Source: Candidatus Kaiserbacteria bacterium (GTDB lineage: Bacteria; Patescibacteriota; Minisyncoccia; Phycocordibacterales; UBA2100). From it: 14,974 nt of DNA. A program made the translations under genes and the position numbers. The stretch is from the NCBI GenBank assembly GCA_003545515.1, contig DPYD01000040.1, forward strand, positions 1 through 14,974, in the 5' to 3' direction. Positions 5,898 to 12,425 of the stretch are shown in pieces; position 1 is the stretch's first letter, and the number at the start of each line of letters is the position of its first letter. The notes beneath the pieces were generated by a model. That model did no database searches. It was not told the DNA's origin and saw only the letters and a program-made list of their open reading frames with translations.

Positions 5898-6953
5898 ATG
5901 GAAAAAAAGGAATCACGTCACGCGACTTTGTACAGGCAGTACCGCCCGCAAAGCTTCAATGACGCGCGCGGGCAAGAGCATATCGTAAAGGTTCTGAAAG
6001 CCGAGATAAAGAATAAAAAACCCGCGCATGCGTATCTTTTTTCCGGAGGTCGCGGTACGGGGAAAACAACGTTTGCACGAATTCTTGCGCGCGAGCTCGG
6101 CGTTTCCGACAAAGATCTATACGAGATAGACGCCGCTTCGAACAACGGCGTGGAACATATCCGTGAACTGCGCGAAGGTGTGCATGTCGTGCCGTTCGAA
6201 TCGCCCTACAAATTCTACATCGTAGATGAAGCGCACATGCTCTCCAAGAGCGCATGGAACGCTTTTTTGAAGACACTCGAGGAACCGCCGCCGCACGCTA
6301 TGTTCGTTCTGGCGACGACCGAACGCGACAAAATCCCCGACACCATCCAATCGCGATGTGAGGTGTACAGTTTCAAACAGCCGACACGCGAAGTCTTGGC
6401 CGATGTTATCGAGAGTGTTGCGAAAAAAGAAGGGTATTCTCTCGAACGCTCTGCTTCTGAACTTGTGGCGCTTCTTGCCGATGGTTCTTTCCGCGACGGA
6501 CTCTCCATCTTGCAGAAAGTACTCGCCATCTCCGATAACAAAAAGATTGAGATCGAAGAAGTGGAGGCGGTTTCCGGAGCCCCCCGCGGGGAAGTTGTCA
6601 GAAAGATAATTTCCGCTGTCGCGAAAAAAAATGCAGAAGAAGCGCTTAACGCTATACGAGGAGCCATCGAAGAGAACGTAGACGCACGCATGCTTACTAA
6701 GCTTCTTATCCATCGTTTGCGCGTTGTCCTCCTCTTGCGCTATGCGCCGGGAGTGGCGGATACGTTAGGGAAAGAGCTTTCGGAAGCGGACCTTGCACTC
6801 GCGAAAGAAATATCGAAGGAACCGGGCGTCAACTCGAACACCCTGCGCGCAATTCTTGATGCGTACAGCATAATGGCTTATGCCGCCGTGCCTCATTTGC
6901 CGCTCGAGCTAGCCGTAGTCGATATTTGTACGAGTACATCACGCGAGGCATAA
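5898..6953 (+). CDS. dnaX: DNA polymerase III clamp-loader subunit gamma/tau, short form
   Basis: ATPase of the clamp loader, which opens the sliding clamp and places it on primed DNA. The 351-residue protein shows LYRQYRPQSFNDARGQ at 11-26, Walker A SGGRGTGKTT at 49-58, IDAASNNGVEHIRELRE at 77-93, Walker B IVDEAH at 108-113, LKTLEEPPPHAMFVLATTE at 124-142 (sensor 1) and QSRC at 151-154 (arginine finger). Only about 8 residues join ARILAR to DLYEIDAASN, where most DnaX proteins carry a four-cysteine zinc module of some 30-40 residues, so the module is absent. The protein ends after the collar domain and lacks tau-specific domains IV-V. I start at ATG 5898, 7 nt after a perfect TATAAT; the ATG at 5889 lies within that box. 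The dus gene lies directly upstream. Confidence 0.93.
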   Translation: MEKKESRHATLYRQYRPQSFNDARGQEHIVKVLKAEIKNKKPAHAYLFSGGRGTGKTTFARILARELGVSDKDLYEIDAASNNGVEHIRELREGVHVVPFESPYKFYIVDEAHMLSKSAWNAFLKTLEEPPPHAMFVLATTERDKIPDTIQSRCEVYSFKQPTREVLADVIESVAKKEGYSLERSASELVALLADGSFRDGLSILQKVLAISDNKKIEIEEVEAVSGAPRGEVVRKIISAVAKKNAEEALNAIRGAIEENVDARMLTKLLIHRLRVVLLLRYAPGVADTLGKELSEADLALAKEISKEPGVNSNTLRAILDAYSIMAYAAVPHLPLELAVVDICTSTSREA

Positions 6954-6991
6954 GTCAGTGTATTACGTATATATACATCCCATTTCCAAGG

Positions 6992-6997
6992 TATACT
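6992..6997 (+). promoter_or_regulatory. -10 box for the 7007-7582 gene
   Basis: TATACT ends 9 nt before the ATG at 7007, within the 53-nt gap after dnaX. It supports this start over an upstream in-frame Met at 6926, which lies inside dnaX. Confidence 0.45.
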
Positions 6998-7006
6998 TTA
7001 CATATT

Positions 7007-7582
7007 ATGGACAATACGATGAAAGCGTTCGTACTAGTCGTTGCCATCGTGTTTACTGCCGCTGCGTACCTTTTCTTGTCGCCGGAAGAGACATTTAATT
7101 CGACCGATATTCCCGCCAAAATCATGGTGGCATACACCAATGTCGAACACGGCATTTCGTTCACATATCCCGACACCTATATTCTTAATGAAATGGAAGT
7201 GGGGAATGGGGAGAGGTGGCACTACAACATCACCCTTATTGACAAGGAAGCGGCGGCCAATGTTCCGCAGAATGGCGAAGGACCGATCTCGATTACCATC
7301 GATATTTTCCAGAATAATTTAGACAAGCTAACGATAGCGGAATGGGTGAATAATGTGAGCTATTCTAACTTCAAGCTTATACTTGGAGGAGCGCTCACGT
7401 CTATTACGCTTGCGGACAAAGAGGCACTCGCATACACATGGGACGGTCTTTACCGTGGCGACAGCATCGTTTTCGAGCACGATGGAAATATCGTAATGCT
7501 TAGCGTCACCTATCTTTCTCCGGAGGACGACATCATCTCCGATTTCGTTAATATAGCGTTATCGTTAGAGTTAACCGATTAG
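7007..7582 (+). CDS. Hypothetical membrane-anchored protein
   Basis: A 191-residue protein I do not recognise at family level. Residues 6-24 (KAFVLVVAIVFTAAAYLFL) form one N-terminal hydrophobic segment, read as a signal anchor, with no cysteine lipobox. The rest should face outward. It begins with an aromatic-rich YTNVEHGISFTYPDTY stretch and alternates short beta-like segments; this 'F-x-Y-P' opening resembles PsbP-like or DUF-type extracellular domains in Gram-positive and Patescibacteria proteins, but that is a loose resemblance. The mature part is acidic and nearly free of cysteine. I start at ATG 7007 because of the TATACT box 9 nt upstream; a second ATG at 7019 is possible. A tRNA gene follows 40 nt downstream. 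Confidence 0.75.
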   Translation: MDNTMKAFVLVVAIVFTAAAYLFLSPEETFNSTDIPAKIMVAYTNVEHGISFTYPDTYILNEMEVGNGERWHYNITLIDKEAAANVPQNGEGPISITIDIFQNNLDKLTIAEWVNNVSYSNFKLILGGALTSITLADKEALAYTWDGLYRGDSIVFEHDGNIVMLSVTYLSPEDDIISDFVNIALSLELTD

Positions 7583-7604
7583 TCTTTTGTCGAAGGCGTT
7601 CCTC

Positions 7605-7613
7605 TGTTATCTT
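7605..7613 (+). promoter_or_regulatory. Possible extended -10 box for tRNA-Gln
   Basis: TG-T-TATCTT (hexamer 7608-7613) ends 9 nt before the mature tRNA 5' end at 7623. A TTGTCG at 7587-7592 could serve as a -35 box, with a short 15-nt spacer. The matches are modest. Confidence 0.3.
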
Positions 7614-7622
7614 TACTATGTT

Positions 7623-7693
7623 TGGGGAGTCGTCTAATGGTAGGACACCAGGTTTTGGTCCTGGGTATTGGGGTTCGAGTCCCTACTCCCCAG
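7623..7693 (+). tRNA. tRNA-Gln (anticodon TTG)
   Basis: A full cloverleaf folds by eye. The acceptor stem is TGGGGAG (7623-7629) with CTCCCCA (7686-7692). The D arm is GTC/GAC around TAATGGTAG. The anticodon stem is CCAGG/CCTGG with loop TTTTGGT, placing TTG at positions 34-36. The T arm is TGGGG/CCCTA around TTCGAGT. The discriminator base is G7693. The next bases are CAA, so the 3' CCA is not encoded and must be added by nucleotidyltransferase. The gene runs directly into a 48-bp tandem repeat whose first base is the discriminator. Confidence 0.95.
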
Positions 7694-7788
7694 CAACCGA
7701 GCGTCGAGCGAGGAAGTACTGAGGTCAGTAGGCCGAATGTGCAACCGAGCGTCGAGCGAGGAAGTACTGAGGTCAGTAGGCCGAATGT
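7693..7788. repeat. 48-bp perfect tandem duplication directly after tRNA-Gln
   Basis: Two identical 48-bp units (7693-7740 and 7741-7788) stand head to tail, followed by the first bases of a third (GCAAACGAG, one mismatch). Each unit begins GCAACCGAGCGTCGAGCGAG and contains the perfect small palindrome TACTGA-GG-TCAGTA. The unit length is a multiple of three, so the stretch stays open in more than one frame, but I see no sign that it is translated. It lies between the tRNA 3' end and the NIF3-domain gene. Confidence 0.9.
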
Positions 7789-7838
7789 GCAAACGAGAGC
7801 GGAGTTTCTTAATCGGGCAGGCAGTGTACGAGGAGCAT

Positions 7839-8159
7839 ATGAAAAACTATAAAATAGTTGTATATGTCCCGGAAGATCATGCAGATAAATTGCGTGAGGC
7901 AATGGGCAACGCAGGAGCCGGAAAGATAGGGAACTATACTTTCTGTACTTTTACTTCAAAAGGTGTAGGGCGTTTTAAGCCAGAAAATGGCGCTAGTCCC
8001 ACAATAGGAGAAGTCGGGAGACTTGAATCGGTTGAGGAGGAGCGAATCGAAACTGTTTGCCAAGAAGAGAGTCTGAAAGAAGTATTGAGGGCTATCAAAG
8101 AGGCACATCCTTACGAAGAATCTGCCGCTGACGTTTATTCGATTGAAGTCATTAAGTAG
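7839..8159 (+). CDS. Stand-alone NIF3/YqfO-type PII-like domain protein
   Basis: The 106-residue protein matches the PII/CutA-like domain inserted in the middle of bacterial NIF3-family (YqfO) proteins, here as an independent polypeptide. Signature stretches are YKIVVYVPEDHADKLREAMG near the start, AGAGKIGNYTFCTFTSKGVG, then FKPENGASPTIGEVGRLE, EERIETVC and AHPYEESAADVYSIE near the end. The flanking metal-binding NIF3 halves are absent. The function of the isolated domain is not established; the fold suggests oligomerisation and ligand or metal sensing. I start at ATG 7839. The frame is open further upstream, but that extension would translate tRNA and repeat sequence. A GAGGAG sits only 3 nt before this ATG, unusually close for a Shine-Dalgarno sequence. 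Confidence 0.85.
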   Translation: MKNYKIVVYVPEDHADKLREAMGNAGAGKIGNYTFCTFTSKGVGRFKPENGASPTIGEVGRLESVEEERIETVCQEESLKEVLRAIKEAHPYEESAADVYSIEVIK

Positions 8160-8185
8160 ACCATTCCGAGGAGCGTTGAGATGGT

Positions 8186-8203
8186 AAACCAATGCATTGG
8201 TTT
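8186..8203. repeat. Perfect 18-nt palindrome downstream of the NIF3-domain gene
   Basis: AAACCAATGCATTGGTTT is its own reverse complement. Flanking CGAGG (8167-8171) and CCTCG (8210-8214) can pair outside it, giving a larger interrupted hairpin from about 8167 to 8214. It begins 26 nt past the NIF3-domain stop codon, so it may act as a 3' end or terminator, or be a protein-binding site. Confidence 0.6.
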
Positions 8204-8402
8204 CGAGCACCTCGCTTCAAATACGAAAGTTCGCTTTCGGATCTCTCGCTCTACGTCGCTCGTAAACTAAAAAGCATAATATATGCCTTGTGGGATTGCC
8301 TACCGGTGGGCGGGGCTTGATGGCAAAATTCACGAGACTGAGCAGATCGGCTTGAACAAAGTGAGGAGCGGGGGCAGGGTTAGCGAGAACCTCAAAACAC
8401 TA

Positions 8403-8441
8403 AAAATGAGAAGCTCCGCGTCTGAAGAGGTGCGCGGAGCT
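8403..8441 (-). terminator. Intrinsic terminator of the 8465-9073 gene
   Basis: On the minus strand a perfect 9-bp stem, AGCTCCGCG paired with CGCGGAGCT (8441-8433 with 8420-8412) around a 12-nt loop, is followed by TCTCATTTTTAG. The stem is G/C-rich and begins 24 nt after the stop codon, a standard rho-independent arrangement. Confidence 0.7.
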
Positions 8442-8464
8442 CAAGTATTCCGGCAGGAACGTCC

Positions 8465-9073
8465 TTATTTCCATGCGAACGCCCACCCGATGGAGATGTG
8501 GGGTCCATTGAAGGCGTTAATGCTGACACCTTTTTCACTGGGATGTCCGAGATAGACTCGAAGATCACAGGAATCAAAGCTCGATGTCCACACAAGGATG
8601 CCAGAAAACAAATAACTTCCCCTGACGGCCTTATATGAAGTATCCACCCACGACACTTCTGCAACGTTTGGCACATATTCGGTGCCAGAAAATTGCGGCC
8701 GCATCTCGTCCCAGCTCTTGCCGATCGAGGATGGTATTGGCCTCTTGCGGAGTTTCAGCCATCTCACCCCCACAGTATCTTCACGGGAGAACTTCTCGCA
8801 AACATGCGAGTACCACCCTTTCTTGTTCTTGCAGTAAAAGTACTCGCTCCTGAGCGCACGGATGTCGAGAAGCGACATTCTCGCCTGCGGCCCGGGGACG
8901 AGAGTGGCCTCCTGGTCGCGAAGAAACTCAAGTTCTTCGCCACATGGCAGATTCCGTTCAAACTCCGCCATTTGCGAGTTGGTATAAACGATGCCGGGGC
9001 GAGCCGACATCATTTCCTCGGGCGTGACGAAGTCCACACCGAGGATTTTTCGAGCAACGCTCGCGTTCCTCAT
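8465..9073 (-). CDS. Conserved hypothetical protein, Patescibacteria-type family
   Basis: A 202-residue soluble protein of unknown function. I recognise the style from memory of uncharacterised proteins in many Patescibacteria assemblies: an opening like ARKILGVDFVTPEEMMSAR, then YTNSQMAEFE, a MSLLDIRAL and YFYCK..GWY region, a KFSRED..G..WL.LRK block, and a YVPNVAEVSW..TSYKAVRG core followed by WTSSFDS. I know no assigned domain. There is no signal peptide or membrane span. I choose ATG 9073 because a strong GAGGAG (9086-9081) sits 7 nt upstream; GTG at 9076 is the alternative. This clear Shine-Dalgarno sequence contrasts with the leaderless-type starts of most neighbours. With its own SD, upstream hairpin and terminator it looks like a self-contained transcription unit. 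Confidence 0.8.
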   Translation of the reverse strand: MRNASVARKILGVDFVTPEEMMSARPGIVYTNSQMAEFERNLPCGEELEFLRDQEATLVPGPQARMSLLDIRALRSEYFYCKNKKGWYSHVCEKFSREDTVGVRWLKLRKRPIPSSIGKSWDEMRPQFSGTEYVPNVAEVSWVDTSYKAVRGSYLFSGILVWTSSFDSCDLRVYLGHPSEKGVSINAFNGPHISIGWAFAWK

Positions 9074-9110
9074 CACCTTTCTCCTCGGTTAATCTTAAAG
9101 GTACCCAAAG

Positions 9111-9133
9111 AAACGCTACCACCTTTAGCGTTT
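9111..9133. repeat. 8-bp perfect inverted repeat upstream of the 8465-9073 gene
   Basis: AAACGCTA (9111-9118) and TAGCGTTT (9126-9133) flank a 7-nt loop, about 38 nt before the ATG of the minus-strand gene. A TAAGAT at 9097-9092 (minus) could be its -10 box, in which case the inverted repeat covers the -35 position and could be an operator. An 8-bp repeat is not rare by chance in a window this size. Confidence 0.35.
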
Positions 9134-9205
9134 GTCGTCACTCGATGTCGAACATGCGGAAATAGGAGGCCGACACTGGAACCCATTGCGTGAGGGTCAT
9201 TTTTG

Positions 9206-9214
9206 TGGTATTGT
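9206..9214 (+). promoter_or_regulatory. Possible extended -10 box in the spacer before purL
   Basis: TG-G-TATTGT (hexamer 9209-9214) ends 7 nt before ATG 9222, the pattern seen at leaderless-type genes here. The frame from 9222 gives only a 45-residue product with no motif, while a possible zinc-ribbon frame begins at 9295. The box might serve a transcript covering either. Confidence 0.25.
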
Positions 9215-9294
9215 GAGCCGAATGAGCCGATATTTTGGCTCTATAAAGCGACGATCTCTCTTTCAACGTAGATTCCTTGCTTCATCAAAAACCT

Positions 9295-9417
9295 ATGAAA
9301 TGGATAATGAAACCTCCACAGCCCATGCGAACCAAAATTTCTGTGTGCAAATGTGGTGACAAATACATAAAAACGAGAAAGCATCAGAAGACATGCCTTC
9401 GTTGCGCGAGTGATTAA
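9295..9417 (+). CDS. Possible 40-residue zinc-ribbon miniprotein
   Basis: The frame encodes 40 residues, containing VCKCGDKYIKTRKHQKTCLRC near the C-terminus. The CxC and CxxC pairs, 13 residues apart, form a plausible four-cysteine zinc knuckle in a basic protein. The frame is open upstream to 9247, with a possible TTG start at 9277. No Shine-Dalgarno sequence precedes ATG 9295. It ends 61 nt before purL. Conservation of the cysteines in relatives would be needed to call it real. Confidence 0.4.
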   Translation: MKWIMKPPQPMRTKISVCKCGDKYIKTRKHQKTCLRCASD

Positions 9418-9444
9418 GTATCGGCAGTCTCTATTTTTTCAAGC

Positions 9445-9473
9445 TTGATTTTTGCATCGGTGGCTTGTAGCAT
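9445..9473 (+). promoter_or_regulatory. Purine operon promoter upstream of purL
   Basis: TTGATT (9445-9450), a 17-nt spacer, then TAGCAT (9468-9473) preceded by TG. The -10 box ends 5 nt before the purL ATG, so the operon mRNA would be leaderless. No purine riboswitch could fit between this promoter and the start codon, so any control would have to act at the promoter or inside the gene. Confidence 0.5.
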
Positions 9474-9478
9474 AGGTC

Positions 9479-12424
9479 ATGATACGTCGGATAGCTGTCT
9501 CCTCGAAGGTAGGAGACGCACGTGCCCGGCACTACTTGGGAACTCTAAAAACAATTTTTCCCGACATCTCTCTTTCTGCCGTCGCGACAGCCGCAGTGTA
9601 TACCATAGATACGCGCCTCTCTTTAAAAGAAATCGAACGCGCCGCGGGTCGGCTCACCAATTTGCTCACAGAAACATACTCAACGCAAAGCATCCCGCAC
9701 CCACAGGATTATGCGTACGCTATTGAAATCGGGTATCTGCCCGGAGTTACAGACAATGTCGGGAAGACCGCCCGCGAGACGATAGAAGATTCCACGAGGC
9801 GCAAATTCCGTGCGGACGAAGCAGTGTACTCGTCCACTTTTTTGTTTCTGTCCGGCACATTGACGAGGGAAGAAGTTGAAAATTGCGCGCACGAACTCCA
9901 CAATCAGCTAATTGAACGCGTGAACATTTACTCTGCGGCGGAGGTTCAAGAAGGATTTCCCATCATTGTTCCGAAAGTGAAGCTCGAAAGTGTACGGAAA
10001 TCTGTCGATGAAGTAGATCTCGATGTTTCCGATGAAGAGCTTTCGCGTATTGGAAAAGAGGGAATCAAGGACGCTGACGGCAGTCGTCGCGGTCCTCTTG
10101 CGCTTTCACTTTCCGCAATGAAAGTTATTCGCGCCCATTTCAAAAATCTCGATAGGAACCCGACTGACGTGGAACTGGAAGCACTCGCACAGACATGGTC
10201 GGAGCACTGTAAACACACGATTTTCGCAGATCCACTGGATGAGGTCGGTGATGGGATTTATCACCGATACATAAAAGGCGCGACGCAGAAAATCCGGAAA
10301 CAAAAGGGTAAGAAAGATTTTTGTGTATCCGTATTTAAAGATAATTCCGGCGCTATCGCTTTTGATGATACGTACCTCGTCACACACAAGGTGGAGACGC
10401 ACAATGCGCCGTCGGCACTCGACCCTTTCGGCGGCTCGGTCACGGCTATCGTCGGCGTGAATCGTGATTGCCTGGGTTTTGGATTGGGCGCTAAGCCCAT
10501 CGCCAACGTGTACGGCTTCTGTGTTGCCGATCCTCACGATGAACGCACATTGTTTCGTGACAAAGAGAAAACGCAAACACTCTTGCCTGCGCGCCGCATT
10601 CTTGAGGGAGTGGTGCGCGGAATTAATGCGGGCGGAAATCAAAGCGGAATTCCCACACCTCTTGGATTTGTCGCTACCGATCCATCGTTCCGCGGCAAGC
10701 CACTTGTTTTTGGCGGCACAATCGGCCTTTTACCAAGGACAGTTCTTGGTAGGAAAATGTATGAAAAGAGAGCGCGGCCGGGCGATTATATCGTGATGCT
10801 CGGCGGCCGTGTTGGCCTAGATGGCATTCACGGCGCCACATTCTCTTCCGAATCGCTTTCTAAAGGATCTCCCGCTACCGCCGTACAAATCGGTGACCCT
10901 ATTACGCAGAAGAAATTTTCGGATGCCATCGTGCGCGAAGCACGAGATAAAGGGTTATACAACAGCATTACCGACAATGGCGCAGGCGGCCTTTCCGGAT
11001 CGGTCGGCGAAATGGCACGCGAGGCAGGCGGATGCATGGTTGATTTGGATACAGTGCCACTCAAATATTCTGGATTGGAACCTTGGCAGATATGGATCTC
11101 AGAATCGCAGGAGCGCATGACGCTCGCCGTGCCTAAAGGGAAATGGCCGGCATTCAAGAAAATTATGGACCGCCACGATGTGGAGGCGACGCGTATTGGC
11201 ATGTTTACGAAATCGGGGAAATGCATCGTGCGCTATCGCGGAAAAACCGTCATGGACATGAGCTTGAAATTCCTGCATGACGGGCGACCAATTATACATC
11301 AGCGTACCAAACTCACTAATACAGTGAGGTCAGACCTCACTGTATCTCGTGAGGTTGATTTAAAGAAAACGCTGCTCGATATTTTGGCTCGTCCCAACGT
11401 CGGCTCGACCGCATTCATCTCCGAACAGTATGACTTTGAAGTGCAGGGGACATCCGTGACGAAGCCCCTGCATGGCAGGGGTCGCGTGAATGCGGATTCG
11501 GCGGTGCTCCAGCCGCTACCCGACTCATCGCGCGGCATTATTCTCGCGCACGGATATTGTCCGTGGTATTCGGCTATCGATACATACGCGATGGCGGCAA
11601 CTGCAATAGACACGGCCGTGCGAAACGCAATTTGTGCGGGTGCGTCGCGAGAACATCTCGCGATTCTGGATAATTTCTGCTGGTCTATCTCAGAGAGCTC
11701 GGAGCGATTATACGAACTGAAACGAGCGGCCGAGGCGTGTTATGACATCGCGGTCGCGTATGGAACGCCTTTTATTTCCGGCAAGGATTCAATGCATAAT
11801 GACTTTCGCGGATTTGGTGAGAATGGCCAATTTGTCCATATATCGGCTCTCCCAACGCTTCTTGTTTCCGCACTTGGAATTATCCCTGATGTCGCGCGTG
11901 CGATGACGATAGATTGGAAGTGCACAGGGGATGTGCTCTATCTTGTCGGAGAAACGAACGATGAACTTGGAGCTTCGGAATATGCCGCGATGCTCGGTCT
12001 GAGTGGCGGACATGCTCCGAAGGTGAACGTAAAGAGAAACGCGAAAGTGTACGACGCTATAGTGAAGGCGAATGCGCAGGGGCTCGTCGCCTCTATACTG
12101 GGTGTGGGGCGCGGGGGTCTCGGCGTCGCGCTCGCGAAACAATCCATCGCAGGGCAGATGGGTGCGCGCGTAGATCTCTCTAGGATCCCCGGCAAGGCGA
12201 GACAATCCGATGCCATCCTCTTCTCAGAATCTCAAGGTCGCATCCTTGTTTCCGTCCGCTCGACATGTGAGAAAGCGTTCGAAAAATTGCTAAAGGGCAT
12301 CCCGCACGCCCGTATCGGTGAGGCAAGCGGCACCGATCTCTCCATCGAGCTTCCCGGTGCGCGTGTCGACGTGCCGTGCCCGTCGCTCACCGACGCCTAC
12401 CGCTCGTATTTTAAAGAATGGTGA
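9479..12424 (+). CDS. purL: Phosphoribosylformylglycinamidine synthase, fused PurS-PurL
   Basis: Large subunit of FGAR amidotransferase, the fourth step of de novo purine synthesis (FGAR + Gln + ATP to FGAM). The 981-residue protein begins with about 160 residues of PurS-like character, then the PurL core: WSEHCKHTIF near 240, KVETHNAPSALDPFGG near 304, GGNQSGIPTPLG, ARPGDYIVMLGGRVGLDGIH, DNGAGGLSGSVGE near 499 and SESQERM. The second half has HGYCPWYSAIDTYAMAATA near 690, SGKDSMHNDF near 768 and GVGRGGLGVALA. Both ATPase-like halves are present. No glutaminase domain is attached; purQ supplies it downstream. Residues 614-623 (NTVRSDLTVS) come from a 27-nt perfect palindrome near the junction of the halves. 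An imperfect 7-bp hairpin lies just inside the start (9497-9517). Confidence 0.95.
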   Translation: MIRRIAVSSKVGDARARHYLGTLKTIFPDISLSAVATAAVYTIDTRLSLKEIERAAGRLTNLLTETYSTQSIPHPQDYAYAIEIGYLPGVTDNVGKTARETIEDSTRRKFRADEAVYSSTFLFLSGTLTREEVENCAHELHNQLIERVNIYSAAEVQEGFPIIVPKVKLESVRKSVDEVDLDVSDEELSRIGKEGIKDADGSRRGPLALSLSAMKVIRAHFKNLDRNPTDVELEALAQTWSEHCKHTIFADPLDEVGDGIYHRYIKGATQKIRKQKGKKDFCVSVFKDNSGAIAFDDTYLVTHKVETHNAPSALDPFGGSVTAIVGVNRDCLGFGLGAKPIANVYGFCVADPHDERTLFRDKEKTQTLLPARRILEGVVRGINAGGNQSGIPTPLGFVATDPSFRGKPLVFGGTIGLLPRTVLGRKMYEKRARPGDYIVMLGGRVGLDGIHGATFSSESLSKGSPATAVQIGDPITQKKFSDAIVREARDKGLYNSITDNGAGGLSGSVGEMAREAGGCMVDLDTVPLKYSGLEPWQIWISESQERMTLAVPKGKWPAFKKIMDRHDVEATRIGMFTKSGKCIVRYRGKTVMDMSLKFLHDGRPIIHQRTKLTNTVRSDLTVSREVDLKKTLLDILARPNVGSTAFISEQYDFEVQGTSVTKPLHGRGRVNADSAVLQPLPDSSRGIILAHGYCPWYSAIDTYAMAATAIDTAVRNAICAGASREHLAILDNFCWSISESSERLYELKRAAEACYDIAVAYGTPFISGKDSMHNDFRGFGENGQFVHISALPTLLVSALGIIPDVARAMTIDWKCTGDVLYLVGETNDELGASEYAAMLGLSGGHAPKVNVKRNAKVYDAIVKANAQGLVASILGVGRGGLGVALAKQSIAGQMGARVDLSRIPGKARQSDAILFSESQGRILVSVRSTCEKAFEKLLKGIPHARIGEASGTDLSIELPGARVDVPCPSLTDAYRSYFKEW
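11319..11345. repeat. 27-nt perfect palindrome (13+1+13) inside purL
   Basis: ATACAGTGAGGTC (11319-11331), central A, GACCTCACTGTAT (11333-11345), with every base paired. It is read in frame as NTVRSDLTVS (residues 614-623), between the two PurL halves. A 13-bp perfect arm with so short a centre is not expected by chance in 15 kb (roughly 0.003 occurrences on a simple random estimate). Confidence 0.9.
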
Positions 12425-12425
12425 T

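Larger units (their letters stand above)
8160..8464. other. Gene-poor spacer with several hairpins
   Basis: No convincing gene lies in these 305 bases. A small plus-strand frame from ATG 8283 has no recognisable motif and runs on antisense into the next gene. The spacer holds a perfect 18-nt palindrome (8186-8203), a 6-bp hairpin with a TTCG loop (8224-8239), and the terminator of the minus-strand gene (8403-8441). Bases about 8283-8400 are G-rich and unassigned; I could fold no tRNA or known RNA there. Confidence 0.5.

Noticed and set aside
6117..6713. 198-residue minus-strand frame opposite dnaX
   Set aside because: It mirrors the conserved DnaX codons, has no start signal and resembles no protein I know.
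6926..7006. Upstream Met start of the 7007 protein inside dnaX
   Set aside because: The -10 box at 6992-6997 and the hydrophobic signal anchor right after 7007 favour the later start.
7693..7800. CRISPR array
   Set aside because: Two directly adjoining identical units with no unique spacers and no cas genes nearby.
7668..7838. N-terminal extension of the NIF3-domain gene through two 16-residue repeats
   Set aside because: The extension would translate the 3' half of tRNA-Gln and the 48-bp repeats. Homology begins at MKNYKIVVYVP (7839).
8283..8555. 90-residue plus-strand frame
   Set aside because: Its second half is antisense to the conserved hypothetical and its terminator; the first half has no recognisable motif or Shine-Dalgarno sequence.
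11645..11663. TCGCGAGA-ACA-TCTCGCGA palindrome in purL
   Set aside because: 8-bp arms are expected about twice by chance in this window, and the encoded residues align with the conserved PurL region before LDNFCW.
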